The notes under the pieces were generated by a model. The model saw nothing but the letters and a program-made list of their open reading frames with translations, had not been told where the DNA came from and did not search any database. Positions 1 to 8,914 of a stretch of 12,953 nt of DNA are shown one piece after another. The stretch covers positions 1-12,953 of the forward strand of contig JADNYV010000912.1 in assembly GCA_015501055.1 (NCBI GenBank). The letters run 5' to 3'. Every line of letters starts with the position of its first letter. Within the stretch, counting starts at the first letter, position 1. Both the position numbers and the translations under genes were made by a program. The DNA comes from Mucidula mucida (lineage: Eukaryota; Basidiomycota; Agaricomycetes; Agaricales; Physalacriaceae).

Positions 1-845
1 ACAGAACATTACCGGGTAAGCAGGAAGTACTACCTTTTTGCATATGAAAGCCACATTCGGGTTATGAATTGCATACTTGGTTAACACGTCTAGAATCCGA
101 GAATACTCCTCTGAAGGGCTTCGCAAGGCCGCAAGTCTTGTGGGCGTATTGTAAAAGAGATCTTCGATCTACAAAGTTCAGCTTGCGATCCAGTTGACAG
201 GATGAATGTCGTACTGTTATGATGGTTCCGTCGTTTCCAGCACAGGGTTTTGGATCGGGGGTTTGTCCAGGTTGGGGCTCGACTAGCTTGCCGTCAGAGT
301 ACGAAGCTCTAAAAGAGACAATCAGATCCTGGAAAATGGTAAGCATCGTCCGAAGCTTACTTCCATGCACAAGTATCGGTCTTAGTTTTAGTAACCACGT
401 TTAGATGGGCAACATGCGACATGGACGCCAAGGCCTCCCCACGAAAGCCATATGTCGCTATCTTGGAGAGATCAGAGAATGTCGACAGCTTGGACGTCGT
501 GAATCTTTCCGCCAGAATTGGTAGATCGGCTTTCTGTTACTGCTGAGCACGCGAATCACCCGTCCATAGAACACGCCTACACGTATACCACAGCCATTAT
601 CCTGTATTTGAAGAAGTTTGAGACCGCCATCTTTCACAGTGACGCGTATTGAGGTTGCACCCGCATCCAGACAGTTTTCCACGAGCTCTTTGAGTGCCGA
701 AGCTGGCCTATGAATCACCTGAAATGACATAAATACTCCGCTTTGGCTGTAAAACCGTTTGGGACACCTCTCCAGCAGCAATTCGGTTGATAAGTGTCTC
801 CTGGAGACGTCTTATAGGTAAAGGTTCGCGCGCGTCTTCTCCCAT
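1..845 (-). CDS. MLH1: DNA mismatch repair protein Mlh1, N-terminal part (runs off left edge)
   Basis: MutL-family GHKL ATPase that, with Pms1/Mlh3 partners, couples mismatch recognition to strand excision in the nucleus. Exons read on the minus strand: 845-768, 718-581, 533-361, 308-215 and 168-34. The introns are 46-52 bp with GT-AG ends. A further intron probably starts at 33 (gtagta) and the rest lies outside. About 206 residues are visible. All four ATPase motifs are present: motif [13 protein letters not shown] (Glu37, Asn41), motif II DNGCGI (66-71), motif [13 protein letters not shown] (98-107) and motif IV around GNDGT, followed by IEDLFYNTP. The start lies in a strong context (CCACCATGG), and the conserved [15 protein letters not shown] block begins about ten codons later, as expected. 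A CACGTG lies at 877-882, just upstream. The family assignment is secure; only the exon edges are inferred from consensus and homology. Confidence 0.95.
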
Positions 846-1784
846 GGTGGTCGTTTAATATCAAAGTTCAAGGGATCACGTGTAACATGTCACACCGCGT
901 TTTTTCCGGACCGGTATGCCGCCTCTTGACCCAAACCACTCTACTATTACTGACCGGGGCTCTATTACACTCCTTCAAACTTCAATTGCGCATCTCATCT
1001 GAAGCGGATAATCCTACAGGTTAAAGGTGCAACTCACTGATCACTGACCTGAGCTAGGACTTTGCACATCTAGTATTACCAAATTATCTGGTTAGGACAC
1101 TCTGGACGTAGGTCTCAGTTGAGCTCTGACGGTACTCGGCTTCGCAAACGACCCTTACGGAAGCCTATGTACTTGGCACATATCGTCTGTCAGATTCCAA
1201 AGTATCAAATGACAATCAGCATCGATTAAGCGTGTCTCTTTCGTCTTGCATGAACGCGCGTCCGCATACACCACTTCGGCAGCTGCATTTTTATCTGTAA
1301 CACGATAGACACTAGCGCGCTTTTTTGGCCCGGAGATCATCAACGCCGCTACAGTCGCCACATTTACTCAATCGCTCCACTACCGACATTTCGCTCGAAT
1401 AAACAAGTGTATGGGTGGAAAGCGATACTCGCCCCTCACTGATTTGATTTGAAGATACAGTACCTTCTAGTGTCCCTCATTCCAGGCCTTTTCTTTAATT
1501 GAGTCGAGACTGCGACCAACGACACTTACGATCCCCAAGTGCCTTCGCCTTTCTCACGTATTGTCCTTCAAGTAGGATGGCAGTGACACCATAATTCTAT
1601 CAGAACTTTCTCTCGTCCTGTACGTGTTAGCGCTTTCACTGCGCCACCCCGCTGTTATTGATGATCTACTACGACGACTATTGGACCTTTGACGCGACGA
1701 ACGCACGACTGTTTCACGTCAACCTATGGGTGGTAAGAGATCCTAATTTGGTCGATATCAGTGCCCTCTGCCGTGATATGCGCC
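846..1784. other. Divergent intergenic region between MLH1 and the glyoxal oxidase
   Basis: This roughly 940-bp stretch separates two divergently transcribed genes and must hold both promoters. It contains one short minus-strand open frame (1155-1361, 68 codons) with no recognisable motif and no obvious splice extension, so I do not call a gene. A CACGTG palindrome at 877-882 lies 32 bp upstream of the MLH1 start. The only clear core-promoter element is the TATA box at the right end. I see no repeat or RNA gene here. Confidence 0.6.
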
Positions 1785-1791
1785 TATATAA
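1785..1791 (+). promoter_or_regulatory. TATA box of the glyoxal oxidase gene
   Basis: TATATAA lies about 59 bp upstream of the ATG at 1850. It is followed by a pyrimidine-rich stretch (about 1808-1845) of the kind that often surrounds transcription starts in filamentous fungi. Position and sequence both fit a core promoter; no mapping data are available. Confidence 0.6.
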
Positions 1792-1849
1792 CGCCTGGTA
1801 AGTGCCGTCTTTCCCCCCCATCCCCCACTCATTCTCGCTCATTCAGTAC

Positions 1850-4344
1850 ATGTATTCACTCTCCTTTTCGATTCACCTTCCTTTGCTCCTAACGCTCGCC
1901 GCCTTGTACCATGTCGGTCTTGCGGATAATCATATCCGCCGTGCCCATAAGCGCATCCACCGTTCTGGCACCGTAGAAAAACGGGCAGTGGTCTCTGGAC
2001 CATGGTCACTCGCTCAGCAAGGGTTAGCTCCTCTCCTGCCCTTGTCCGAAAGAGGTTCATGTAGGTTTTTTTCTAGAACCACTGGCGTCAGTGGTATGCA
2101 GCTGGCTATTGTATCCGAGAATACTGCCATTATCTATGACAAGGTGTACGTAGCCTGTACCTTCTTTACGTTCTTTCATTGAATCTCACACCCAATCACA
2201 GCGAGCACAATTCCCTCAACGTTAACGGCCATGTCGCGTGGGCTGTTGAAGTGAACTTGGACACGAAAACCGTCCGCGCTTTAAACCCTCTGAGTAACTC
2301 CTGGTGCGCCACTGGAAGCTTTTTGGGGAATGGAAATCTAGTCAACTCTGGCGGGAATCCTGTCGTGATCACTGGTTTGTTCAACGATGTCTGAAGACAT
2401 CTTCCCGACTAACTCGATCTCTCACGTAGGTCAAAATGGCTTACAGGGCATCCGGATGTTTACCCCGTGCAGTGACGGAATATGCGATGTATTCGAAGAC
2501 CCGTCGCACATTCACCTCACGTCCAACAGATGGTACCCTTCTTCCGTAAGTGGCGTAATATCATGACATGCAGCATTGTGTGAAGCGCTCTCCGAGTCTA
2601 GGTTCGCCTTGAAGATGGATCAATCATGATTTTTGGGTGCGATGTCAGTCACCGGCTTTTGATTGTGCGCTGACGCTCCACAATCCGCATGTAGAGGCTC
2701 AGTCGGGGGAGGCTACATCAACTCTGCAGGCATCAACAACCCGACCTACGAGTACTTTCCTTCCAAGAACGTCAACGGTATAAGAGAACGCTCTTGCGGT
2801 GGATGTGCGCGCGCATGAACTGATGAGGTTCTACTAGGCTTCAATGGTGTACGAATTCCCAGTCAATTCCTTCGTGATACCCTCAACGGTAATCACTTCC
2901 CTATTATGGCGTACCTGCCCGACGGGAGAATCTTTGTCGCAGCTAACCGCGCTGCGATGATATTGGACTGGAAGACCAACACGGAAACGCGTCTTCCCGG
3001 TATTCCAAACGGCGTTCGCATCACGTACGTGCCATTCATCATTCATTGGTCACTAGTGCCATATTAACCGTCTTGCCACGAGCAGGTCACCATTCTCGGC
3101 TGGCGCCACGCTTCTTCCTCTTACGCCAGAGAATGGCTACACACCAGAGATCATGATCTGTGGCGGTTCTACTGTTTCCGACTCTGTTAGTCCTAGCACA
3201 CTGTCTTCTCAAACTCCGGCGTCGGCACAGTGCTCGCGACTCGTGCTCACTACGGCTGGTATTGCTGCTGGTGGAAGGTCGAGTCGATGCCTCAGGCGCG
3301 TGTTATGCCAGAGCTTGTGCTTCTCCCAGATGGACGCGTCTTCATCGTCAATGGGGCTCAAACTGGTGTTGCTGGGTACGGCAATGTGAGTGAGTCTTTA
3401 GGACGATTATATCAGGCTGATCCTGGGCAGGTCGCTAACCGGGTCGGCCAAAGCAACGCGGACAATCCGGCATTCACGCCTGTCGTGTATGACCCTGCTG
3501 CTCCGGCAGGAAGTCGGTTCTCTAGTAGTGGTATTCCGACTACGAATATTGCCCGTATATACCATTCGACTGCGAGCTTGACTCCCAATGGTACTATCAT
3601 GTTGGGTAAGTTTCCTTCATACACCAGCGGTCGTGTAGTGAACTCTTTATCATTATAGCGGGATCCAATCCGAATGACGATGTGTCAACGACCAAGTACC
3701 CGACCGAGTACAGGTGCGCTCAAACTCACTTATATCGTCACAAACCAGGCTCACTCGTCTTTCAGAATGGACTTTTACAGCCCGCCATACCTGTCGCGGC
3801 CCCGTCCAACATACACAGGGTTGCCTGCGACTGTAAACTATGCTCAAGTGTTCACCCTTGCCGTGACGCTGCCTTCGACCGCCACTGATGTCTCCGGTAC
3901 GACTTGCTTCTCCTGTATATGTTCAAACTCTACAACTCGTAACAGTGTCGCTCATGGACCTGGGCTTCGCCACGCACGGCGTTCACATGGACCAACGCAT
4001 GGTCAAGCTCGTGTCAGTTTTGTCGCCCGACAAGAGGACGCTCACGGTTACTGGGCCGCCCACGCCCGCGTTGTATCCGCCGGGACCGGCGTTCCTTTAT
4101 GTTGTTACGGACGAAGGCGTGCCGAGCTTTGGGCATAAGACGATCGTTGGCACAGGCGCTGCGCCGCCGTTCGATGCTACTGCGCTTGTCAAGTGAGTTT
4201 GTATATATGTTTCCTTTTTATATGTTAGCTGAGGGTTTTTCTGTTAGTATGTTGTCTCTCCCACTCAATTCGTCCGCACTGCCTCCAACTGATGGAGCTG
4301 GGAACAAGATGGCCACTGCAGTCATCCCAGTGGGGAGTGATTGA
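1850..4344 (+). CDS. Glyoxal oxidase-type copper radical oxidase (AA5_1), secreted, with a frameshift in exon 8
   Basis: Secreted enzyme oxidising small aldehydes such as glyoxal and methylglyoxal while reducing O2 to H2O2, which feeds lignin-degrading peroxidases. Exons: 1850-2022, 2077-2145, 2202-2374, 2430-2545, 2602-2636, 2695-2777, 2838-3024, 3086-3385, 3431-3605, 3659-3713, 3766-3896, 3946-4192 and 4248-4344, giving about 613 residues if the frameshift is ignored. Residues 1-25 form a signal peptide. A basic pro-segment ending VEKR (42-45) looks like a Kex2 site. Active-site residues by family comparison: radical Cys116 (NSWCATG), cross-linked Tyr174 (NRWYPSS), Tyr423/His424 (RIYHST) and His510 (FATHGVH). 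The C-terminal DUF1929-type domain contains MDLGF and PPGPA. The odd point is exon 8: the frame changes near 3270 (AAG then WKVESM) by one missing base, with no intron able to rescue it. If real, the protein ends before Tyr423. The last intron (4193-4247) is inferred; without it, translation stops at 4196. Confidence 0.88.
3262..3273 (+). other. Frameshift site within glyoxal oxidase exon 8
   Basis: Upstream the frame reads through CGGSTVSDS to TTAGIAAG. Downstream the conserved continuation ([15 protein letters not shown]) is in the frame one base over. Exon 8 (3086-3385) is 300 nt, where the flanking splice phases require 301, so one nucleotide is missing in the GCTGCTGGTGG tract. Either the locus is a recent pseudogene or the base was lost in sequencing or assembly of this low-complexity tract. 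Confidence 0.75.
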
Positions 4345-4623
4345 CCAGTTCAATTAACATTTCTTTATTTTACGGTCGTTACCTCGATATCTTTCTCGAA
4401 CTCTCTATCAAACTGTGAATAGGCTTCAAAATGTTATAGTATGATGCATTCTATATGATGCGACGTTTGGTGTAAGTATTACAGCGACATTGTACATTAT
4501 ATGTGAGAGCAGCGACCGGCGGTGGGGGTTAATTACAGTATATAAAACGAGAGCGGATATGAATGACAAGATTAAACCTAAACCCGGCGTGTTAGTAGTT
4601 GCGCCCCGTTGCAAGGGAATACT

Positions 4624-5267
4624 TTAGAGACTCACTTTAGTGTTCTGGACGACGCGCTTCCTGCGTCGAGGAGGTGGTGACAATGGGGTGATGTACGCTT
4701 CCAGCGGAAGCGACAAACGCGATTCAGTCGGAGGGGTCTCCGGCCCCCTGCTCTGATCATGGGTGGGATATGGGTCCGCCACGGTGACTGGAACCAAAGA
4801 CTCAGAGATCGGACGAGGCGGGATTGTTGGCATCAATTCCTCGATGCGTTCAGCAGAGAGGATAGGTCGCAGACCAGTCCACTTTGGCTGCGGCTGAATG
4901 CGTCCGTCAGCCTTGGGGGTATTGTGTGATAGAAGCGTTTACTCACCTCTGATGAGTCGACTTGAATCATCGTCGCAGTATCCGAGATGATAGTGTTCGT
5001 CGCAGTCGACGGAAAGAGGCTGGGGTTACGCGTGCTGACCATAGTCCCATCCGAATCGGACGCAATCACCGACGACGTGTCTGAGCATGTACACGCGGCG
5101 AGGATGTTGCGCAAGAAGCGACGCGTTTTGGACCCCAAATTCCATTTCGTGGATCGTCTTTTCTTGATGAAGAGGCGCCTCCTCTTGGTTGAAAGCTTGA
5201 AGGGATTGGATATCGTGAGGTGCACGGGGTGGACGCGAGGGCGGCGAAGGCGAAGGCAGCAAAACAT
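4624..5267 (-). CDS. Hypothetical basic protein, two exons
   Basis: I do not recognise this protein. The best model is exon 1 at 5267-4947 and exon 2 at 4893-4624, joined across a 53-bp intron (gtgagt...cag). It encodes about 196 residues. The splice keeps one frame and yields a smooth junction (DSSE then PQPKWTGLRPIL), followed by the proline-rich MPTIPPRPISES. The N-terminal third is very basic (STKRRRLFIKKRRSTK) and followed by FLRNILAACTC. The middle is Ser/Thr-rich. The C-terminal part has several S/T-P sites (ETPPTE, TPLSP) and ends with a basic PPPRRRKRV cluster, so a nuclear or phosphorylated regulatory protein is possible. No membrane segment or catalytic motif is seen. The start is uncertain: in-frame ATGs also exist at about 5330 and at 5450. 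I chose 5267 because a TATA-like TATTTAA lies about 45 bp upstream on this strand. The gene is convergent with the glyoxal oxidase. Confidence 0.55.
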
Positions 5268-6268
5268 GGCTGGGGGTTTCAGGTGCAGATTGGCGACGCA
5301 GCACCTCCAGTTAAATAGTGCGAGTGGCATCCGGTCCACTTGACGGTTAAGGTGAACAATGCATTGTCGGGTGGACAATTCCTCGCGATCGCAGTGTGGA
5401 CTTTTTGTCGGCGGGGGCCAAAGCCCTTTGTTCACTTTGTCGGTTACCATAAACAGCGTAACCTCGTGGTCAGAGCGTGGTGGGGTTTGGACCTGCCATT
5501 GTCACGGTGCAAACGGCTGCTCATTGTCGGCCAGATTAGGTAGTTTGAGTGTATCGCAGGGCCAAGAGTGGTAAGTTTCCGGGGCAGCGTCCTCATGTAC
5601 AATAATCTTTAGACGAGCGTTGTCCAATAATGGTCCAGCATCCTACAAGGAGAATGAAAACTTTTGATGAATCAAAGGCCTGTCTCAAAAAGCCACGAGG
5701 GGGAGGCAGGGCGTTTCAGCCAAAGTTCATTTCCGATTGTCCAGACGATGTAACAAGATTTTTCTTTCGGAGAGTAATGTTCCAGGCGCAAAGAGCGGTG
5801 CTGACGTTGCTCGATGATGGTCAATCGTAAGCGCAAACTCTGGCTGCGCCACACTGCGGCGAATAAACGGCTTCGTAAGCAATCGGAGCCGAACACGATT
5901 TACTTTAGGTCTTACGCCACATGTCGCGTTCCCCAGGCAGGCGTCTCGAGGTTAGACCACAGTTGTTTAGCCAGCGTATTTAGAGACTGAAGTTTGGTAG
6001 CCTTGAATTTGGTGCCCAGTTTGTGCCCAGAGCTTTATGCTTTACGGGTCATCGGTCCGATAGCCTGCATCTACGCCTGCAACGACAAACACAGCCCAAT
6101 AAACTGTCCTCCCATTGAACGTCCTCCATCCTGTATTTCTGTAAGGCAGCTGGTAAGAAAATTGTCCAACTGTCGCGACTGGTCGTGTTTTGATACGGTT
6201 GATAGAAAGGAGAAGATACGAAACGGGAACAGTAACAGTTGCCCGCAGTCACTGTGATCCATCATCCC
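5268..6268. other. Intergenic stretch with no supportable gene
   Basis: About 1 kb between two divergent genes, so it should contain both promoters. Short open frames occur on both strands (for example 5630-5830 plus and 5672-5896 minus), but none carries a recognisable motif, and none can be extended through plausible introns into a conserved protein. No clear TATA box precedes the gene at 6269. No repeat or RNA gene is evident. Confidence 0.5.
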
Positions 6269-7859
6269 ATGGACTTGTTTCGCTCCCTTTACGGCGGATT
6301 ATTGTCTATACGAAAGTCGCGACATTACGAGCCATTACCGAATGAAGTGTACGAACTCCCGACGATAAACTCATCCCAGCCATCCAATCGATTCAGACGG
6401 AAACCTCTGACTATCGTTACGCGTTGGCTCACTTCCCCCATATTCCGCCGCGTCCTTTTCGTGCTGATTCTCCTTCCTACGACATATATCCTCAGCGGTG
6501 GTATACCCCCCTCATACTCTGACATCAAACAATTCGAGAAGAACCTCCCGCAGCACCGGACGTCGCGACGATACCTGCGTTTCGAGGGCACGTTATGGGG
6601 ACTGGGTCTCAATAATATCCTACAGGAGCAGTACGTCCTCGTATCTCAATCCAAGCCAACGCTTAGCTAATTCATGCATAGACTATTACTGTCGTACATT
6701 GCCTACGCGAGCAACCGTTCCTTCGTGTTCAGCGACTACACTTGGTCCCACATTCCTCTTCCTTATACACTCTACGACTGGGCTTTGAGGCCGACGCACA
6801 TGCCATTAAACACCTTCATGTCAGGACCGACGGCTGGTGGAGATATGCCGTCTATATCGCTCACTCAGGACGTGTTTGACAAGGCGAAAGCATCGGGCAA
6901 CCCGTTGCCGTACGATCTCCGCGCAGTGCACATATCACACTTCGACTCGGTGTGCCCTAAAAGCAAGCGGATGCAGCTGAGCTCAACTGCGGAAGCAAGG
7001 CTGAGCGACGATTCGTTGGAAGGAGATGCGCTCCTCAACACCTGGGTCGACTGGCTTTCCAATGTAGCCGACGAGCCCTGCGTTGTCGTCGACTTCTCCA
7101 AGAAGCCCGTGTTCGACCATATGTTCGCCCCTCTGTTTACCTTCTTTTCGCGTACTGACGTTATCAGCCAGGCTCTTCGGTTCAGAGCGCGTCATCTCCA
7201 TGTACCCTCTCCTAGCCTCAACACCCATCCTCAAAGACTTTAAATGGGCCCCCTTAGTCCAAGGCGCCGTAGATCGCAACATGGCTGGGATCGAGAAACC
7301 AGCCGACGCGACGAGCAACCTCATCCCCGGTCTAGTTGCTGTCCACCTCCGGCGCGGTGACTACGACGGGCACTGTCGCTACCTCGTCAAATTGAGCGTC
7401 AGATACCAAGGCATGAACCGATACCCGGGCATCGTCGACCGTTTTGACCCCTACGACTTTGAGCCGTCGGGATCCAACGAAGCCAAGCTCGACCATTACC
7501 TCAAGCATTGTCTTCCCGATATACCTCAGATCGTTCACCGTCTCCGAGAGATGCGCGCGCAGAACCCAAGTCTGTCACTTACAAAAGTGTATCTCTTGTC
7601 GAACGGGCGCCGCTGGTGGCTGGACGATCTTTGGACGGAGTTGAAGAAGGATGGGTGGGCACCTGTAGAGGAGGGCGTCGCGAGCAGTCAAGATCTAGTG
7701 TTGACGGGTGCCGAGAGCTACGTCAGCGGGGCGATAGATATGGCCATTGCAGAACAGGCGGAGCTGTTCATTGGAAATGGGTTTTCGAGTTTGTCTGGGA
7801 ATATCATAATGTTCAGAATGGCGAAAGGCGTCGATATCGCGTTTAACCGTTTCTTATAA
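6269..7859 (+). CDS. Type II membrane glycosyltransferase, O-fucosyltransferase-like (agaricomycete family)
   Basis: Exons 6269-6630, 6682-7122 and 7172-7859 give about 496 residues. The second intron (49 bp, branch-like TACTGAC, acceptor CCAG) explains an apparent frame change and restores [15 protein letters not shown]. The first 60 residues are cytosolic and basic. Residues about 60-78 ([16 protein letters not shown]) form a signal anchor typical of Golgi type II transferases. The lumenal part has [20 protein letters not shown] (about 102-121), YAYASN-like and FSDYTW blocks. It also has [10 protein letters not shown] (323-332), which resembles the donor-binding HxRRxD region of protein O-fucosyltransferases. 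The C-terminal [19 protein letters not shown] block is the most conserved part of the fungal family. Donor and acceptor cannot be read from sequence, so fucosyl transfer is inferred only from the fold family. The end of the gene lies within repeat copy A and was convergent with an alcohol dehydrogenase that survives only as a relic here. Confidence 0.85.
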
Positions 7860-8111
7860 CACTCGTGCTTACTACGTATATTTGTCGTGTATAATTTACA
7901 CTATTAGCTCTTGCATACTTCGATTGACAATGCATTCGCGAGATATGAAATCACATAAAATGCATGGTATAGCTAATCTACATTGTCTTTGATGATCATC
8001 CTGCTTTAAATACACAAGTCATGGCTTGATGGCAATCTTGAGAGCTCCCCTGCTGTTCATTTTTGTCCAATGCGGCCTGGAAGTTGTCCAGTTTGAAGGT
8101 GTCATTGACCA
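7827..8111. repeat. Direct repeat copy A (glycosyltransferase end plus dehydrogenase tail)
   Basis: This segment matches 11107-11357 in the same orientation. The best-preserved part, 7941-8111 against 11189-11357, is about 93% identical by eye, with only a few small indels. The 5' part covers the last ten codons of the intact glycosyltransferase, and the 3' part covers the last codons and 3' flank of an alcohol dehydrogenase on the minus strand. Copy B is shorter by about 32 bp in the AT-rich spacer. Similarity stops abruptly after ATTGACCA at 8111. Confidence 0.9.
8019..8111 (-). pseudogene. Truncated 3' tail of a zinc alcohol dehydrogenase
   Basis: This corresponds to about the last 30 codons of the intact dehydrogenase at 12651-11266, down to the same ...AIKP stop. 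It cannot be functional. The 5' nine-tenths of the gene are absent. One extra A in the run at about 8062-8066 (five A instead of four in the LDKMN codons) shifts the frame. Several substitutions have accumulated. It sits tail-to-tail with the intact glycosyltransferase, only about 160 bp from that gene's stop. Confidence 0.88.
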
Positions 8112-8134
8112 GACGTTAGCTGAGTTGAACTTGT

Positions 8135-8458
8135 TCAGCACAATATAAGACTTCGGTCCAAGTTTGGATTCAAATAGAAATGGTGATACAATCGCCTATC
8201 CTTGATTGATGTAGGACGTGCTGAGGGTAAACCAGCATTACGAACGAAGGCTGCATAGACCTTACACGCAGTCGTGATTCCAGAGCTCAGAGGTATGAAA
8301 GTTTCGATTGAGCACTGGAGGGGGGCTTCAGTGTTCAACGACTTGAGGAGTACGTTCCACGTTGCGCCACGCCACATGGTGGAGGCAACTACACCGTTGA
8401 GAGAGACAAAAGCAACAAAAGGAGAATTCAGAGTTATCTGGCAGCAGAGGACTGACAA
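8135..8458 (-). pseudogene. Possible relic of a zinc-binding dehydrogenase/enoyl-reductase gene
   Basis: A 107-codon minus-strand frame contains IETFIPLSSGITTACKVY followed by a Gly-Leu-Pro-Ser-Ala-Arg-Pro run. In shape this resembles the 'A.T.PLG..TA..LY...GLP.P' segment just before the cofactor domain in fungal toxD-like medium-chain reductases. An intron-like end (CTCAACGGTGTAG) precedes the best-matching part. No nucleotide-binding GxGxxG motif, start or flanking exons can be found. The fragment stops about 25 bp from the repeat junction. I regard it as a decayed fragment; the similarity is by eye and weak, and it could be chance. Confidence 0.25.
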
Positions 8459-8914
8459 CTACCCTGGCTTCGCCGTCAGCAAAAGGAGTGTGGTCCGGTG
8501 GTCTCCTTTGTTGTCAAATTCATTGTGAAGATAGACCTTGAAAATCGTACACCACGGAGGAGGAGATTTCTGGCTGCGCCGAAAAAAGGAGGAGCGGTCG
8601 AGACAGTCTGAAAGCAGAAATGCGATCGGAAAGGAACTCCCGTGACTCGGGTAACGGCGAACGTGGCGCCGCCATCTTCTCTCCTAGACTATCGTTCCTG
8701 CTTTTCTCTCTGTGCGTTTCTAGCCCTGAAGACATTTTTGTCCTAGTCACCGAGTCTCAGTACCTAACAGCACTGTCGCTCTTGATTTCATCACTGCCGA
8801 GACAGACCTATCTTACCATATCTCAATACCCTCCTCAATGTGCCATATCCACTGAGGCGTGTTGAGAAAGTTCTTTCCATCGACCTTCTGGCCTGAGATT
8901 CCTCGGACATCAAC
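8459..8914. other. Upstream region of the SRPK-like kinase
   Basis: No gene is supportable here. The stretch goes from a purine-rich part (about 8555-8640) to a pyrimidine-rich part (about 8675-8720) and then to the kinase start. It presumably holds the kinase promoter and 5' leader. No TATA box is obvious. Short open frames on both strands lack motifs. Confidence 0.4.

Noticed and set aside
1155..1361. 68-codon minus-strand frame upstream of the oxidase
   Set aside because: No recognisable motif, no convincing start context and no splice extension; chance is a sufficient explanation.
3674..4138. Plus-strand frame of 154 codons within the oxidase
   Set aside because: It runs through two introns in the wrong frame; the spliced oxidase exons explain the region.
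5026..5304. Alternative minus-strand frame rich in proline (SPSPPSRPPRAPH)
   Set aside because: It overlaps the hypothetical gene in another frame and does not join to the conserved-looking second exon. It remains the main competing reading of exon 1.
7123..7171. Apparent frameshift in the glycosyltransferase between the frame ending FSRTDVIS and the frame with LFGSERVIS
   Set aside because: A 49-bp GT-AG intron with a TACTGAC branch-like site explains it exactly and restores the conserved VFDHM-LFGS junction, so the gene is intact.
8274..8528. 84-codon plus-strand frame
   Set aside because: No motif; the opposite strand holds the weak oxidoreductase-like signal, and the region is probably non-coding relic sequence.
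5838..8580. Short shared string CTGGCTGCGCC at about 5840 and 8570
   Set aside because: Only 11 bp, with no extended similarity around it; likely chance.
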